DNA of 64,000 nucleotides from Streptomyces sp. NBC_01294 (GTDB lineage Bacteria > Actinomycetota > Actinomycetes > Streptomycetales > Streptomycetaceae), in the NCBI RefSeq assembly GCF_035917235.1, contig NZ_CP108423.1, forward strand, positions 3,599,001-3,663,000, given 5' to 3'. Of this stretch, positions 1-7,209 are shown piece after piece. The position numbers and the translations under genes were made by a program. The notes below the pieces were generated by a model, which saw only the letters and a program-made list of their open reading frames with translations, was not told the DNA's origin and ran no database searches. Every line of letters starts with the position of its first letter. The first letter of the stretch is position 1.

Positions 1-379
1 TCCGACCCTCCGGCCGGACGGCGAGCTGGATCGACTCGCGGATGAACTCCTTGGCGAGGTAGACCTCGTACTCGGCCTTGGGACGGGTCCCGCCGAGCTC
101 GTCGATCATCGCCTCGACGATCTCCTTCTCGCGCTCCTCGGTGATCCGCAGGGCGCGCTCCAGGACCGCGCGTCTCAGGTACGGGCTGGTGGCGGCCCAC
201 TCGCGCTGGGCGCGCTCGGCGCCGCGGTAGGCCTGGTCCACCTGCTCGACGGTGGCCACGGTGATGGCCGCGAGCTTCTCCCCGTTGTACGGGTTGACGT
301 CGATGATGTCCCACGAACCGGTACCGGCCAGCCATTCGCCGTCGATGTACTGGTGAGCCAGGTCGCTGAATATGGACAT
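1..379 (-). CDS. Aldehyde dehydrogenase family protein (N-terminal part, cut by window edge)
   Basis: The reading frame that starts at 379 gives about 126 residues (MSIFSDLAHQYIDGEW...) before the window edge. They match the N-terminus of NAD(P)-dependent aldehyde dehydrogenases: a YIDGEW-type opening, a short beta region ending in NPYNGE, then the helical AYRGAERAQREWAA stretch and an ITEEREKEIVEAMIDELGGT segment, all typical of the family's first 100 residues. The NAD-binding and catalytic Cys/Glu regions lie outside. The ATG at 379 is preceded by AAGGGA about 6 bases upstream, which favours it over an out-of-frame ATG at 384. It oxidises aldehydes to acids; the substrate cannot be told from this part. 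It lies 89 bp downstream of the XRE regulator on the same strand and could be cotranscribed with it. Confidence 0.85.
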   Translation of the reverse strand, partial: MSIFSDLAHQYIDGEWLAGTGSWDIIDVNPYNGEKLAAITVATVEQVDQAYRGAERAQREWAATSPYLRRAVLERALRITEEREKEIVEAMIDELGGTRPKAEYEVYLAKEFIRESIQLAVRPEGR

Positions 380-468
380 GCCATCCCTTACTGCGAGCGC
401 GCACCCGTGCGCTGCACCGGAGACCGATCGGTCATCATGCACTGATCAGCCGTCATACTACGTGCGAA

Positions 469-1329
469 TCAAGACAGTTGGAGCAGTCCACGCAGAAGAT
501 CCCGGGTGCGGTCGGCGTCCGGGCAGTCGGCCTGGAGTCGTTCCATCGCCCTCCCGTACTGCCCCACTTCCTCGTCCTTGTCCAGGTAGAGGGCACTGGT
601 GAGCTGTTCCAGATAGACGATGTCCTGCAGGTCCGACTCGGGGAAGCGGAGCAGGGTGAAGGCTCCGCTCTCGCCCGCGTGGCCGCCGAAGGAGAAGGGC
701 ATCACCTGGAGCTGAACGTTGGGGCGCTGGGAGACCTCGATGAGGTGCTCCAACTGGCCGCGCATGACGTCGCGGTCGCCGTACGGGCGGCGCAGCGCGG
801 CCTCGTCGAGGACGGCGTGGAAGATCGGGGCGTTCTCGGAGACGAGGACCTTCTGCCGCTCCAGCCGCAGGGCGACGCGGCGGTCGATCTCGGCAGCGGT
901 GGCGCCGGGCATGCCGCGGCTGACGACGGCGTGGGCGTAGGCCTCGGTCTGCAACAGGCCGTGGACGAACTGCACCTCGTAGATCCGGATGAGCGAGGCG
1001 GCGCCCTCCAGGCCGATGTAGGTCTGGAACCAGCCGGGCAGCACGTCGCCGTAACTGTGCCACCAGCCGGTCGCGTTGGCCTCCCGGACCAGTCCGAGCA
1101 GCGACTCGCGCTCCGTGGTGTCCGTGACCCCGTAGAGCGTCAGGAGGTCCTCCACGTCTCTGGCCTTGAAGCTCACCCTTCCCAACTCCAAGCGGCTGAT
1201 CTTCGATTCGGATGCGCGGATCGAGTAGCCGGCCGCCTCACGGGTGATGCCGCGGGATTCTCGGAGTCGCCTGAGCTGGGAGCCCAGGAGGATGCGGCGC
1301 ACCACAGAACCGCTTGCTTCTGCGGTCAC
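469..1329 (-). CDS. WhiJ-like XRE-family regulator with DUF5753 domain
   Basis: The protein has 286 residues. It has an N-terminal helix-turn-helix (about residues 10-70; LGSQLRRLRESRGITREAAG followed by SKISRLELGR) and a C-terminal DUF5753 region with WFQTYIGLE, VHGLLQTEAYA, LDEAALRRP and PFSFGGHAGE motifs, ending in a leucine-rich tail. This is the architecture of the large Streptomyces family of WhiJ/AbaA-like developmental regulators. The frame is open far upstream, but a GGAGGG sequence sits 8 bases before the GTG at 1329, so I chose that start over the ATG at 1347, which has no ribosome site. It is divergent from the ATP-binding protein gene at 1688 and near a DUF397 gene, the classical trio. 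The bound DNA is probably the repeated TGCACGTGCA motif listed separately (inference). Confidence 0.9.
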   Translation of the reverse strand: MTAEASGSVVRRILLGSQLRRLRESRGITREAAGYSIRASESKISRLELGRVSFKARDVEDLLTLYGVTDTTERESLLGLVREANATGWWHSYGDVLPGWFQTYIGLEGAASLIRIYEVQFVHGLLQTEAYAHAVVSRGMPGATAAEIDRRVALRLERQKVLVSENAPIFHAVLDEAALRRPYGDRDVMRGQLEHLIEVSQRPNVQLQVMPFSFGGHAGESGAFTLLRFPESDLQDIVYLEQLTSALYLDKDEEVGQYGRAMERLQADCPDADRTRDLLRGLLQLS

Positions 1330-1536
1330 TAGTACTGCCCTCCCCATCGCATTGGCGTGCGCGTGGTGTGCGCGAGCGTCGCGGGGCCCCCGAACCCCAG
1401 AGGCCGCAGTCTGCCACCAAAACGCATCGGGTCGTACTCGTTCTGTAACGGAATACCGCCGCCGGTAAAAGAAGTCCGTAAGGATGCGTAGGAAGAAATG
1501 AGCAAGAACCGTCACGGGAGTGGACAGGTCCGGCGC

Positions 1537-1560
1537 GTGCACGTGCATCTGCCCTTGCAT
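1537..1560 (+). promoter_or_regulatory. Putative operator, copy 1 (TGCACGTGCA core)
   Basis: A perfect 10-bp palindrome TGCACGTGCA at 1538-1547 is followed by CATCTGCCC and a further TGCAT. Almost the same 24-base block occurs in inverted orientation at 2612-2637, upstream of the DUF397 gene. Both copies read in the same direction relative to the gene they precede, as expected for a regulatory site. This copy lies about 130-150 bp before the ATP-binding protein gene, within the 358-bp divergent spacer between 1330 and 1687. I see nothing else clear in that spacer. Confidence 0.5.
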
Positions 1561-1687
1561 CCGGCTCCGGCATTCGGAACGATGGTCCCCGCGCACCTGC
1601 GTGCTCTTCGCGCCGGCGCCGGACCCACCCCGCAGTTCTCTTTGGACGGAGCCGCCGCTTCGCCCGCGAATCCCGGGAGTGCCTCGC

Positions 1688-2197
1688 ATGGGGACGAATG
1701 GATCGACCATGCTCGAGCCGTTACGGCAGGGGCTTCCCCCGGTCGACCCCACGGCTGTCTCCGGGTCCGCCTCCTGCGCTCTGCCCGCACGGTTCGACGC
1801 GGTGCGGGGCGCGCGTACTTTCACCCGGTCGACCCTGTCCCAGTGGGGCCTCGACGACCGCTTCGACGATGTGGCCCTGGTCGTCTCCGAACTCGTCACG
1901 AACGCGCTTCGCCATGCCCTGCCCGGGGACGCGCGGTGCGCGGACGCCGAGCCGGAGCCGCCGGTACGGCTGCACCTGATGCGGTGGAGCACCCGACTGG
2001 TGTGCGCGGTGCGCGACCCCAGCGAGGACCGGCCCGGCGGGGCCTTCTCACCGGAGCGCACCGAGGAGAACTTCGACCTGGAGTCCGGGCGCGGGCTGTT
2101 CCTGGTGGACTCCTACAGCGACAGCTGGGGCTGGCACCCGCTCGCGGGACGGCTGACCGGCAAGGTCGTCTGGGCGCTGTTCCTGCTCCAGGACTGA
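1688..2197 (+). CDS. ATP-binding protein, anti-sigma-factor-kinase (HATPase) fold
   Basis: The protein has 169 residues with the GHKL/HATPase_c signatures of RsbW-like Streptomyces proteins: an N-box LVVSELVTNALRHA around residues 60-75 (with the Glu and Asn that bind Mg-ATP), and a G1/G2-like stretch ESGRGLFLVDSYSDSWGW followed by GKVVWALF. Such proteins bind ATP and act as small regulatory kinases or anti-sigma factors; many occur beside XRE/DUF5753 and DUF397 genes, as here. I chose the ATG at 1688 because GGGAG lies about 9 bases upstream and homologous sequence begins only near residue 25. The frame extends further upstream but without a better start. It may antagonise or modulate the neighbouring regulator; the partner is not known. 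Confidence 0.85.
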   Translation: MGTNGSTMLEPLRQGLPPVDPTAVSGSASCALPARFDAVRGARTFTRSTLSQWGLDDRFDDVALVVSELVTNALRHALPGDARCADAEPEPPVRLHLMRWSTRLVCAVRDPSEDRPGGAFSPERTEENFDLESGRGLFLVDSYSDSWGWHPLAGRLTGKVVWALFLLQD

Positions 2198-2237
2198 GCG
2201 GCCGGCTGCCGCCCGCCGAGGGCCCTCACACGACGAC

Positions 2238-2272
2238 TGGCCGGGATTGATCACTGCGATCAGTCCCGGCCA
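2238..2272. terminator. Bidirectional hairpin terminator
   Basis: TGGCCGGGA and TCCCGGCCA form a perfect 9-bp stem. It is extended inward, past a T-G pair, by TGATC and GATCA, giving about 15 pairs around a small loop. It lies between two convergent genes (the ATP-binding gene ending at 2197 and the DUF397 gene ending at 2308), where a shared terminator is expected. There is no long T-run, as is usual in Streptomyces. Confidence 0.7.
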
Positions 2273-2273
2273 G

Positions 2274-2283
2274 TGCACGTGCA
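2274..2283. promoter_or_regulatory. Third copy of the TGCACGTGCA palindrome
   Basis: The same 10-bp palindrome found upstream of both flanking genes appears directly after the terminator hairpin. It lacks the CATCTGCCC extension and is followed by TGGCTTGAT. It could be a weaker binding site or an incidental relic. Confidence 0.35.
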
Positions 2284-2307
2284 TGGCTTGATGAATGCGC
2301 CGTTCCG

Positions 2308-2553
2308 TCAGCCGATCAGATGATCGAACTCGCCGTCCTTGACGCCCAGGAGCAGGGCCTCGATCTCGGCCGGCGTGTAGACGAGCGCCGGACCGTCCGG
2401 AAAGCGCGAGTTGCGCATGGCGACGTCGCCTCCCGGCAGCCGTGCGAACTCCACGCAGGAACCCTGCGAGTTGCTGTGTCTGCTCTTCTGCCACGTCAGC
2501 TCAAACAAGGAAGCGAGTTCTGCAGCTGCCATCCCGTTGTACGCGTGGTCCAC
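2308..2553 (-). CDS. DUF397 domain-containing protein
   Basis: The protein has 81 residues and contains the diagnostic DUF397 pattern: a WQKSRHSNSQGSCVEFA block, then VAMRNSRFPDGPALVYTPAEIEALL and a short acidic tail. DUF397 proteins are small actinobacterial proteins encoded next to WhiJ-like XRE regulators, on which they are believed to act as partners or antagonists. The GTG at 2553 has a GGGGG stretch 6 bases upstream. An internal ATG at codon 8 is a possible alternative. The upstream region carries copy 2 of the putative operator. Together with the XRE regulator and ATP-binding protein it completes the usual three-gene set. Confidence 0.88.
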   Translation of the reverse strand: MDHAYNGMAAAELASLFELTWQKSRHSNSQGSCVEFARLPGGDVAMRNSRFPDGPALVYTPAEIEALLLGVKDGEFDHLIG

Positions 2554-2611
2554 AGGAAGCCCCCGATAGTGCAGATGTCAACTCCTCCGGATCATAGCTG
2601 TGTTCATGAGC

Positions 2612-2637
2612 GCATGCATGGGCAGATGCACGTGCAC
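2612..2637 (-). promoter_or_regulatory. Putative operator, copy 2 (TGCACGTGCA core)
   Basis: Read on the minus strand, this is GTGCACGTGCAT followed by CTGCCCATGCAT. It matches copy 1 at 1537-1560 at almost every position. It sits about 60-85 bp upstream of the DUF397 start, in the same orientation to that gene as copy 1 has to the ATP-binding gene. The remainder of the 238-bp gap (2554-2791) holds only the GC-rich repeat listed next. Confidence 0.5.
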
Positions 2638-2706
2638 GCGGGGTGGTCCCTTGATCACAGACAGGTTCGCCCCGCGCAGCACCCCCGGCTCCGGGGCGTC
2701 CCGATC

Positions 2707-2752
2707 CAGCCCCGCCGGCGTTTGAGGCGCGGGGTCCGGGGCGGAGCCCCGG
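2707..2752. repeat. Streptomyces intergenic GC-rich repeat (AGCCCCGCCGGCGTTTGAGG type)
   Basis: The block reads AGCCCCGCCGGCGTTTGAGG, then CGCGGGGTCCGGGGCGGAGC and CCC. The second half can fold into nested GC-rich stems (CCCCG/CGGGG; GGGGC/GCCCC). A near-identical block recurs at 5358-5398, with partial copies on both sides, so it is a dispersed element in this genome. Comparable elements are common between Streptomyces genes. It lies just downstream of the DUF2786 gene and may act as its terminator. Confidence 0.7.
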
Positions 2753-2791
2753 CTACCGCGGCAGCGGTGTGCTTGGACGGGAGCCGCGGGG

Positions 2792-3970
2792 CTAGCGCCG
2801 GAGGGGCTTGCGCCGGCTGCCCACCTGGGCGGCGTCGGCGGCGGCCGTGCCGTCTTCCCAGCCCGCGTGGTCGGTCGCGCCGCGCAGCCGGGTCGTGGTG
2901 GTCCGGGGGAACATCTCCTCCGCGCGGGAGGTGACCGCGACATCGCGCGCCACCAGGGCCGGCAGGTTGTCCGGGGCCTGCGTCGCCGTGTGTTCGGCCG
3001 TCTCGGCGAGCCGGTGGCCGAGGCGGCTGGCGTAGGCCAGCAGGAAGGACTGCCTGAAGGTCTTCGTCCGCTTGCGTCCGCCCGAGCGCTGCGCGGCCTC
3101 CGCGCGGGTCATCGCCGCCGTGCCCTGCACGAGCAGCGAGGTGTAGAGGAGCTCCACCGCCTCCAGATCGCTCTCGAAGCCCACCACCGTGGAGAACTCG
3201 AAGCCGCTGTTCCACACCGCCCGGCAGCGGTTGGCGGTGGCCACCGCGTCGAGGAGTACCGCCTTGGCCTCCTCGTACGGCGGCTCGACCCCGATCCGGC
3301 AGGCCCCCGGGACCTGGGCCGGGCCCTGGCCGCTCGCCGCGAGCAGGGCCTCGTCCACGGTGTGCCGGGCCATCAGCTCCTGGGCCTTGGCGCTGAGCGC
3401 CTCCGCCTCCTCCGGGAAGGTGGTGGCCTCGGCCTTGGCGAGCAGGGCCCGGATCCGGCCCAGCATGCGGGGCTCGATGTGCGCGTGCTCCGCGAGGGCG
3501 TCGAAGGGATCGCCGGGAAGCGGACCCACCGGTTCGATCGAGGGCAGCCGGATCAGCAGCCGCAGCACCTCCAGGAAGGCGGTGGCCAGGGTGAACCGAT
3601 CGGCCCGTTCGCGCTGCGCGAGCCGGTCGGCGTACTGCTCGTCGCCGCCCCACCACACCTCACCGGCATCCCAGCGCGCCGGCAGCCGGGCGTAGCGGCG
3701 CGCCTCGGCGGCGATCAGATCCCCGGTGATGCGCAGGTGCCGCTCGTCGAGGTCCCGGCGGACCAGCCGCAGCACGTCGGCCGGCTGCCAGCCCCGCTCC
3801 CAGCCCTGGCGCACGGACGCCTCCCCGCGCGCCAGCAGCTCCCGCCCGACCCCGGCCCACCCGGCCTGATCGGCGACGAGCAGCGAGGCCCCGGTGTCCA
3901 GCCCTGCGTCGTCCTGGGCGTAGAGGGCGGCGGCGAAGGCTCGGTCGACGGTCTCGGCAAGGTCTCTCAC
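2792..3970 (-). CDS. DUF2786 domain-containing protein
   Basis: The protein has 392 residues from the chosen GTG. The central segment MLGRIRALLAKAEATTFPEEAEALSAKAQELMARH (about residues 160-195) is the DUF2786 signature. It is followed by a second conserved region with IGVEPPYEEAKAVLLDAVATANRCR and WNSGFEFSTVVGFESDLEAVELLYTSLL. The rest is helical and arginine-rich, ending in a basic tail. The family has no assigned function; some members lie near metallopeptidase-like or phage genes. The frame continues upstream to an ATG at 4006, overlapping the HxlR gene by 31 bp. The GTG at 3970 lies 5 bases after the HxlR stop with GAAGGG just before it, so either start is possible and coupling to HxlR is likely. 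Confidence 0.75.
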   Translation of the reverse strand: MRDLAETVDRAFAAALYAQDDAGLDTGASLLVADQAGWAGVGRELLARGEASVRQGWERGWQPADVLRLVRRDLDERHLRITGDLIAAEARRYARLPARWDAGEVWWGGDEQYADRLAQRERADRFTLATAFLEVLRLLIRLPSIEPVGPLPGDPFDALAEHAHIEPRMLGRIRALLAKAEATTFPEEAEALSAKAQELMARHTVDEALLAASGQGPAQVPGACRIGVEPPYEEAKAVLLDAVATANRCRAVWNSGFEFSTVVGFESDLEAVELLYTSLLVQGTAAMTRAEAAQRSGGRKRTKTFRQSFLLAYASRLGHRLAETAEHTATQAPDNLPALVARDVAVTSRAEEMFPRTTTTRLRGATDHAGWEDGTAAADAAQVGSRRKPLRR

Positions 3971-3975
3971 ACCCT

Positions 3976-4377
3976 TCAGCTTGGCATGTCCGCCCTCGCG
4001 TCCCATTCCCGGCGGGCGGCCTCGATCTGCGGGCGGTGCGCCAGCGACCAGTCGGCGAGTCCCCTGACCAGAAGGGTCAGACTGCGGCCGAGGCCGGTCA
4101 GCTCGTACTCGACCTGGGGCGGCACGGTGGCGTGCACGGTCCGGCTGACCAGGCCGTCGCGCTCCAGGCGGCGGACCGTGAGGGTGAGCATCCGCTGCGA
4201 GATGCCGTCGACCGCCCGCTGGAGCTCCTTGAACCGGCGCACACCGGCACCGAGTTCCACCACGACGAGGACGGACCACTTGTCGCCGAGCCGGTCGAGG
4301 ACATCGCGGATGCCGCAATCGTCGTCGCAGCTCAACAGCGGCTCGGGGGTGGTTACCCCGGTGTGCCCTACTGACAT
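3976..4377 (-). CDS. HxlR-family winged-helix transcriptional regulator
   Basis: The protein has 133 residues. It starts with a CDDDCGIRDVLDRLGDKWSVLVV segment that includes the N-terminal Cys residues and the DKWS motif diagnostic of HxlR/YodB-type regulators. A winged helix follows (RFKELQRAVDGISQRMLTLTVRRLERDGLVSR) and then the wing VPPQVEYELTGLGRSL. AAGGAGG lies 8 bases before the ATG. HxlR regulators often sense electrophiles or oxidants through the N-terminal Cys. It is divergent from the NmrA-like gene at 4474 (96-bp spacer), the usual arrangement for a regulator and its target reductase, so it probably controls that gene. Confidence 0.9.
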   Translation of the reverse strand: MSVGHTGVTTPEPLLSCDDDCGIRDVLDRLGDKWSVLVVVELGAGVRRFKELQRAVDGISQRMLTLTVRRLERDGLVSRTVHATVPPQVEYELTGLGRSLTLLVRGLADWSLAHRPQIEAARREWDARADMPS

Positions 4378-4473
4378 GAAAGTGCCTCCTTACGCGCCGT
4401 GCGCCCAGCCGCGCACGATGTCCCCGTCCCCGAAGCCAACCAGGCCGACCGGCACGACCACGAAGGACCACCC

Positions 4474-5343
4474 ATGCTTTTGATCACCGGAACCTCCGGC
4501 GGACTCGGCTCACTGATCGCACGCCGGCTGGCGGACCGGCCGGACGTACGCTTCGGCACCCGCGTCCCGGACGGCGGCCCCGGCCAGGTCCGGGTGGACT
4601 TCGACGCCCCCGGCTCCCTCGACTTCGCCGGGGTGGACACCCTGCTGCTCATCTCGGCCGGTCACGGCGAGGACGACCAGGTCATCGCGCGGCACGAGGC
4701 AGCCGTCTCGGCCGCCGAGCGGGACGGGGTGCGGCACATCGTCTACACCAGCCTCACCGGGGCGGGCGACCACCTGCCGTACGCGCTGGCGCACCGCTGG
4801 ACCGAACGCCGCCTGCGCGGCTCCGCCGTGGCTTGGACCGTGCTGCGCAACGGGCTGTACGCGGAGCTGCTGGGCGCGCTCGCCGCGCCGGGGCCCGACG
4901 GGGTGATCACCGCCCCGCTGGGCGGCGGCCGGCTCGCGGCGGTCGCACGGGAGGACCTGGCGGAGGTGGCGATACGGGTGGCCCTCGCACCCGACGCACA
5001 CGCCGGGCAGGTCTACGAGCTGGTCGGGGACCGCGCCCTGGGCGGGGCGGAACTCGCCGCGGCGGTGGGCGCCCGCTACGCCCCCGCCTCCCTGGCCGAG
5101 GCCCGCAGCGCCCTGTCCGGCCCGGACGCGGCCCCCTTCCAGCCCCCGATGCTGGTGGCCACGTACTCGGCCATCGCGGCGGGCTTCCTCGACACCCCGG
5201 ACCGCGGCACCCTCCGCCACCTCCTTGCCCGCGCCCCGCACCCGGCCCTGGACACCTACACGACAACCACAACCACCACCCGACCCCCCACCGCACCCGC
5301 TTCCCACCCCGTCGGCGCTCCTCCCAGCCCCGCCGCCGTTTGA
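4474..5343 (+). CDS. NmrA-like NAD(P)H-binding oxidoreductase
   Basis: The protein has 289 residues with an N-terminal Rossmann motif LITGTSGGLGSLIARRL (GxxGxxG), a conserved LLLISAG strand and HIVYTSLTGAG, then WTVLRNGLYAELL, all typical of NmrA/QOR2-type atypical SDR proteins. These bind NAD(P) and act as quinone reductases or redox sensors. I chose the ATG at 4474 because GAAGGA precedes it by 7 bases and the nucleotide-binding motif starts immediately after. It is divergently transcribed from the HxlR regulator. The last 25 or so residues are Thr/Pro-rich low complexity and the stop codon falls within a copy of the dispersed GC-rich repeat, suggesting that the repeat insertion redefined the C-terminus. 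Confidence 0.85.
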   Translation: MLLITGTSGGLGSLIARRLADRPDVRFGTRVPDGGPGQVRVDFDAPGSLDFAGVDTLLLISAGHGEDDQVIARHEAAVSAAERDGVRHIVYTSLTGAGDHLPYALAHRWTERRLRGSAVAWTVLRNGLYAELLGALAAPGPDGVITAPLGGGRLAAVAREDLAEVAIRVALAPDAHAGQVYELVGDRALGGAELAAAVGARYAPASLAEARSALSGPDAAPFQPPMLVATYSAIAAGFLDTPDRGTLRHLLARAPHPALDTYTTTTTTTRPPTAPASHPVGAPPSPAAV

Positions 5344-5425
5344 GGCGCTCCTTTTTTCAGCCCCGCCGGCGTTTGAGGCGCGGGGCCCGGGGCGGAGCAC
5401 GTTCTTTCAGCCCCGTCGGCCCGGG
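5325..5425. repeat. Cluster of intergenic GC-rich repeats (one near-full copy, two partial)
   Basis: A partial copy (CAGCCCCGCCGCCGTTTGAG) covers the end of the NmrA-like gene. A near-full copy lies at 5358-5398 and a further truncated copy begins near 5409 (CAGCCCCGTCGGCCCGGGG). The copies are separated by short T-runs (CTTTTTTCAG, TTCTTTCAG). The GC stems followed by T-runs resemble stacked terminators. It fills most of the spacer between the NmrA-like gene and the polymerase gene. Confidence 0.65.
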
Positions 5426-5456
5426 GTTGTCAGACCGCGGTGGGAGACTCGCACCC

Positions 5457-7199
5457 ATGAGCGACCGCACGTCCCGGTGGGCCCTCGCCGAGGACGGCGA
5501 CGGCTGGTGGCACGCCGCGCCCGTGCACCCCGCGGCCGGCCCCGGAGCCAGGATGCGCGTCCGCGATCCCGCCGAGGCGGTCCGGGCCGCCCCGCCCGGC
5601 ACCCGCTGGGTCTGGCGGTCCACCGCCGCCGTGTACCCCCGGCTGCTCGCGGCCGGCGCCCGCGTCGAGCGCTGCCACGACATCGAGGACGCCGAGCTGC
5701 TGCTCCTCGGCCACGAGGGCCGCTCCGGCGAGCCCCGCTCGGCGGCCGCCGCCTGGGCCCGGCTCAACAACGCCCCCGTACCGCCCGATCCTCCGCAGCG
5801 CGCCGTCGACCCCCGCGCCCAGGACTCCCTCTTCGATCCGCGGCCGACCACCCCCGTCCCCCTGGACGCCCTGCTCGCCGTCCACGCCGACCAGGAGAAA
5901 CGGCTCGACGCCACCGCCCACCCCGACCGGATGCGGCTGCTCACCGCCGCCGAGTCCGCGGCCTTCCTCGTCGCCGCCGAGATGAACCGCGCGGGCCTGC
6001 CCTGGCGGGCCGACGTCCACCGCGCCCTGCTCACCGAGCTGCTCGGCGAGCGGTACGCGGGCGGCGGGGAGCCCCGGCGCCTCGCCGAGCTCGCCGACCG
6101 CGTCTCCGCCGCCTTCGGCCGCCGCGTACGCCCCGATCTGCCCGCCGACGTCGTCAAGGCCTTCGCCGAGGCCGGGTTCAAGCTCAAGTCCACCCGCCGC
6201 TGGGAGATCCAGGAGCTGGACCACCCGGCCGTCGAGCCGTTGATCGAGTACAAGAAGCTGTACCGGATCTACACCGCCCACGGCTGGAGCTGGCTCGCGG
6301 ACTGGGTCCACGACGGCCGCTTCCGCCCGGAGTTCATCCCCGGCGGCACCCTCACCGGCCGCTGGGTCACCAACGGCGGCGGGGCCCTGCAGATCCCCAA
6401 GGTGATCCGCCGTGCCGTGGTCGCCGACCCCGGCTGGCGGCTCGTCGTCGCCGACGCCGACCAGATGGAACCGCGCGTGCTGGCCGCGATCTCCCGCGAC
6501 CCGGCCTTCATGGAGGTGGCCGGCCGCCCCGAGGACCTCTACACCGCCGTCTCCCGCCAGGGCTTCTCCGGCGACCGGGACAAGGCCAAGATCGCCGTCC
6601 TCGGCGCCGTCTACGGCCAGACCTCCGGGGACGGCCTGAAGAACCTGGCCGCGCTCCGCCGCCGCTTCCCCCGGGCCGTGGCGTACGTGGACGACGCGGC
6701 GAAGGCCGGGGAGGACGGCCGGCTCGTACGGACCTGGCTGGGCCGGACCTGTCCGCCGCCCGCCGGCTCCGGCGACGGGTACGAGACGGGCGACGGCGGC
6801 GTCGACCCGGCCGAGGGGGCGGGCGAGGGCGAGGCCGGGCTCCCCCGGGACAGGGACCGGGACAGGGACCGGGACGACGCCTGGACCCCGAGCTACGCCT
6901 CCACCAACACCCGGGCCCGCGGCCGGTTCACCCGTAACTTCGTCGTCCAGGGCAGCGCCGCCGACTGGGCCCTGCTGCTGCTCGCGGCCCTGCGGCAGGC
7001 GACCGTCGGAATGCGGGCCGAGCTGGTGTTCTTCCAGCACGACGAGGTGATCGTGCACTGCCCGGCCGAGGAGGCCGGGGCCGTCGTGGAGGCGATCCGC
7101 GCCGCCGGCGACCGGGCCGGCCGGATCGCCTTCGGCGACACCCCGGTCCGGTTCCCGTTCACGACGGCGGTCGTGGAGTGCTACGCCGACGCCAAATGA
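5457..7199 (+). CDS. Family-A DNA polymerase with degenerate exonuclease-like N-terminus
   Basis: The protein has 580 residues and belongs to the actinobacterial 'bifunctional 3'-5' exonuclease/DNA polymerase' group. The C-terminal half holds the polymerase motifs: motif A VADADQMEPR (Asp333, Glu338), the O-helix KAKIAVLGAVYGQTSG, FVVQGSAADWA, and motif C FFQHDEVIVH (His528, Asp529, Glu530). Residues 1-190 have the shape of the exonuclease domain, but I see no clear DEDD set, so proofreading is doubtful. It is shorter than PolA and lacks a 5' nuclease. An insertion around residues 440-475 is acidic and ends in a run of Arg-Asp dipeptides from a short DNA repeat near 6845-6880. GGGAG lies 11 bases before the ATG. 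It probably acts in repair or lesion synthesis. Confidence 0.85.
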   Translation: MSDRTSRWALAEDGDGWWHAAPVHPAAGPGARMRVRDPAEAVRAAPPGTRWVWRSTAAVYPRLLAAGARVERCHDIEDAELLLLGHEGRSGEPRSAAAAWARLNNAPVPPDPPQRAVDPRAQDSLFDPRPTTPVPLDALLAVHADQEKRLDATAHPDRMRLLTAAESAAFLVAAEMNRAGLPWRADVHRALLTELLGERYAGGGEPRRLAELADRVSAAFGRRVRPDLPADVVKAFAEAGFKLKSTRRWEIQELDHPAVEPLIEYKKLYRIYTAHGWSWLADWVHDGRFRPEFIPGGTLTGRWVTNGGGALQIPKVIRRAVVADPGWRLVVADADQMEPRVLAAISRDPAFMEVAGRPEDLYTAVSRQGFSGDRDKAKIAVLGAVYGQTSGDGLKNLAALRRRFPRAVAYVDDAAKAGEDGRLVRTWLGRTCPPPAGSGDGYETGDGGVDPAEGAGEGEAGLPRDRDRDRDRDDAWTPSYASTNTRARGRFTRNFVVQGSAADWALLLLAALRQATVGMRAELVFFQHDEVIVHCPAEEAGAVVEAIRAAGDRAGRIAFGDTPVRFPFTTAVVECYADAK

Positions 7200-7209
7200 C
7201 TCGCTCGCG

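Noticed and set aside
175..384. 69-codon frame beginning at the ATG at 384
   Set aside because: Overlaps the aldehyde dehydrogenase N-terminus in another frame; its translation is Thr/Ser/Pro-rich shadow sequence.
469..2061. 530-codon frame extending the XRE regulator upstream
   Set aside because: The extra 240 residues cross the divergent promoter and the ATP-binding gene, and have no homologous features; the GGAGGG site before the GTG at 1329 marks the start.
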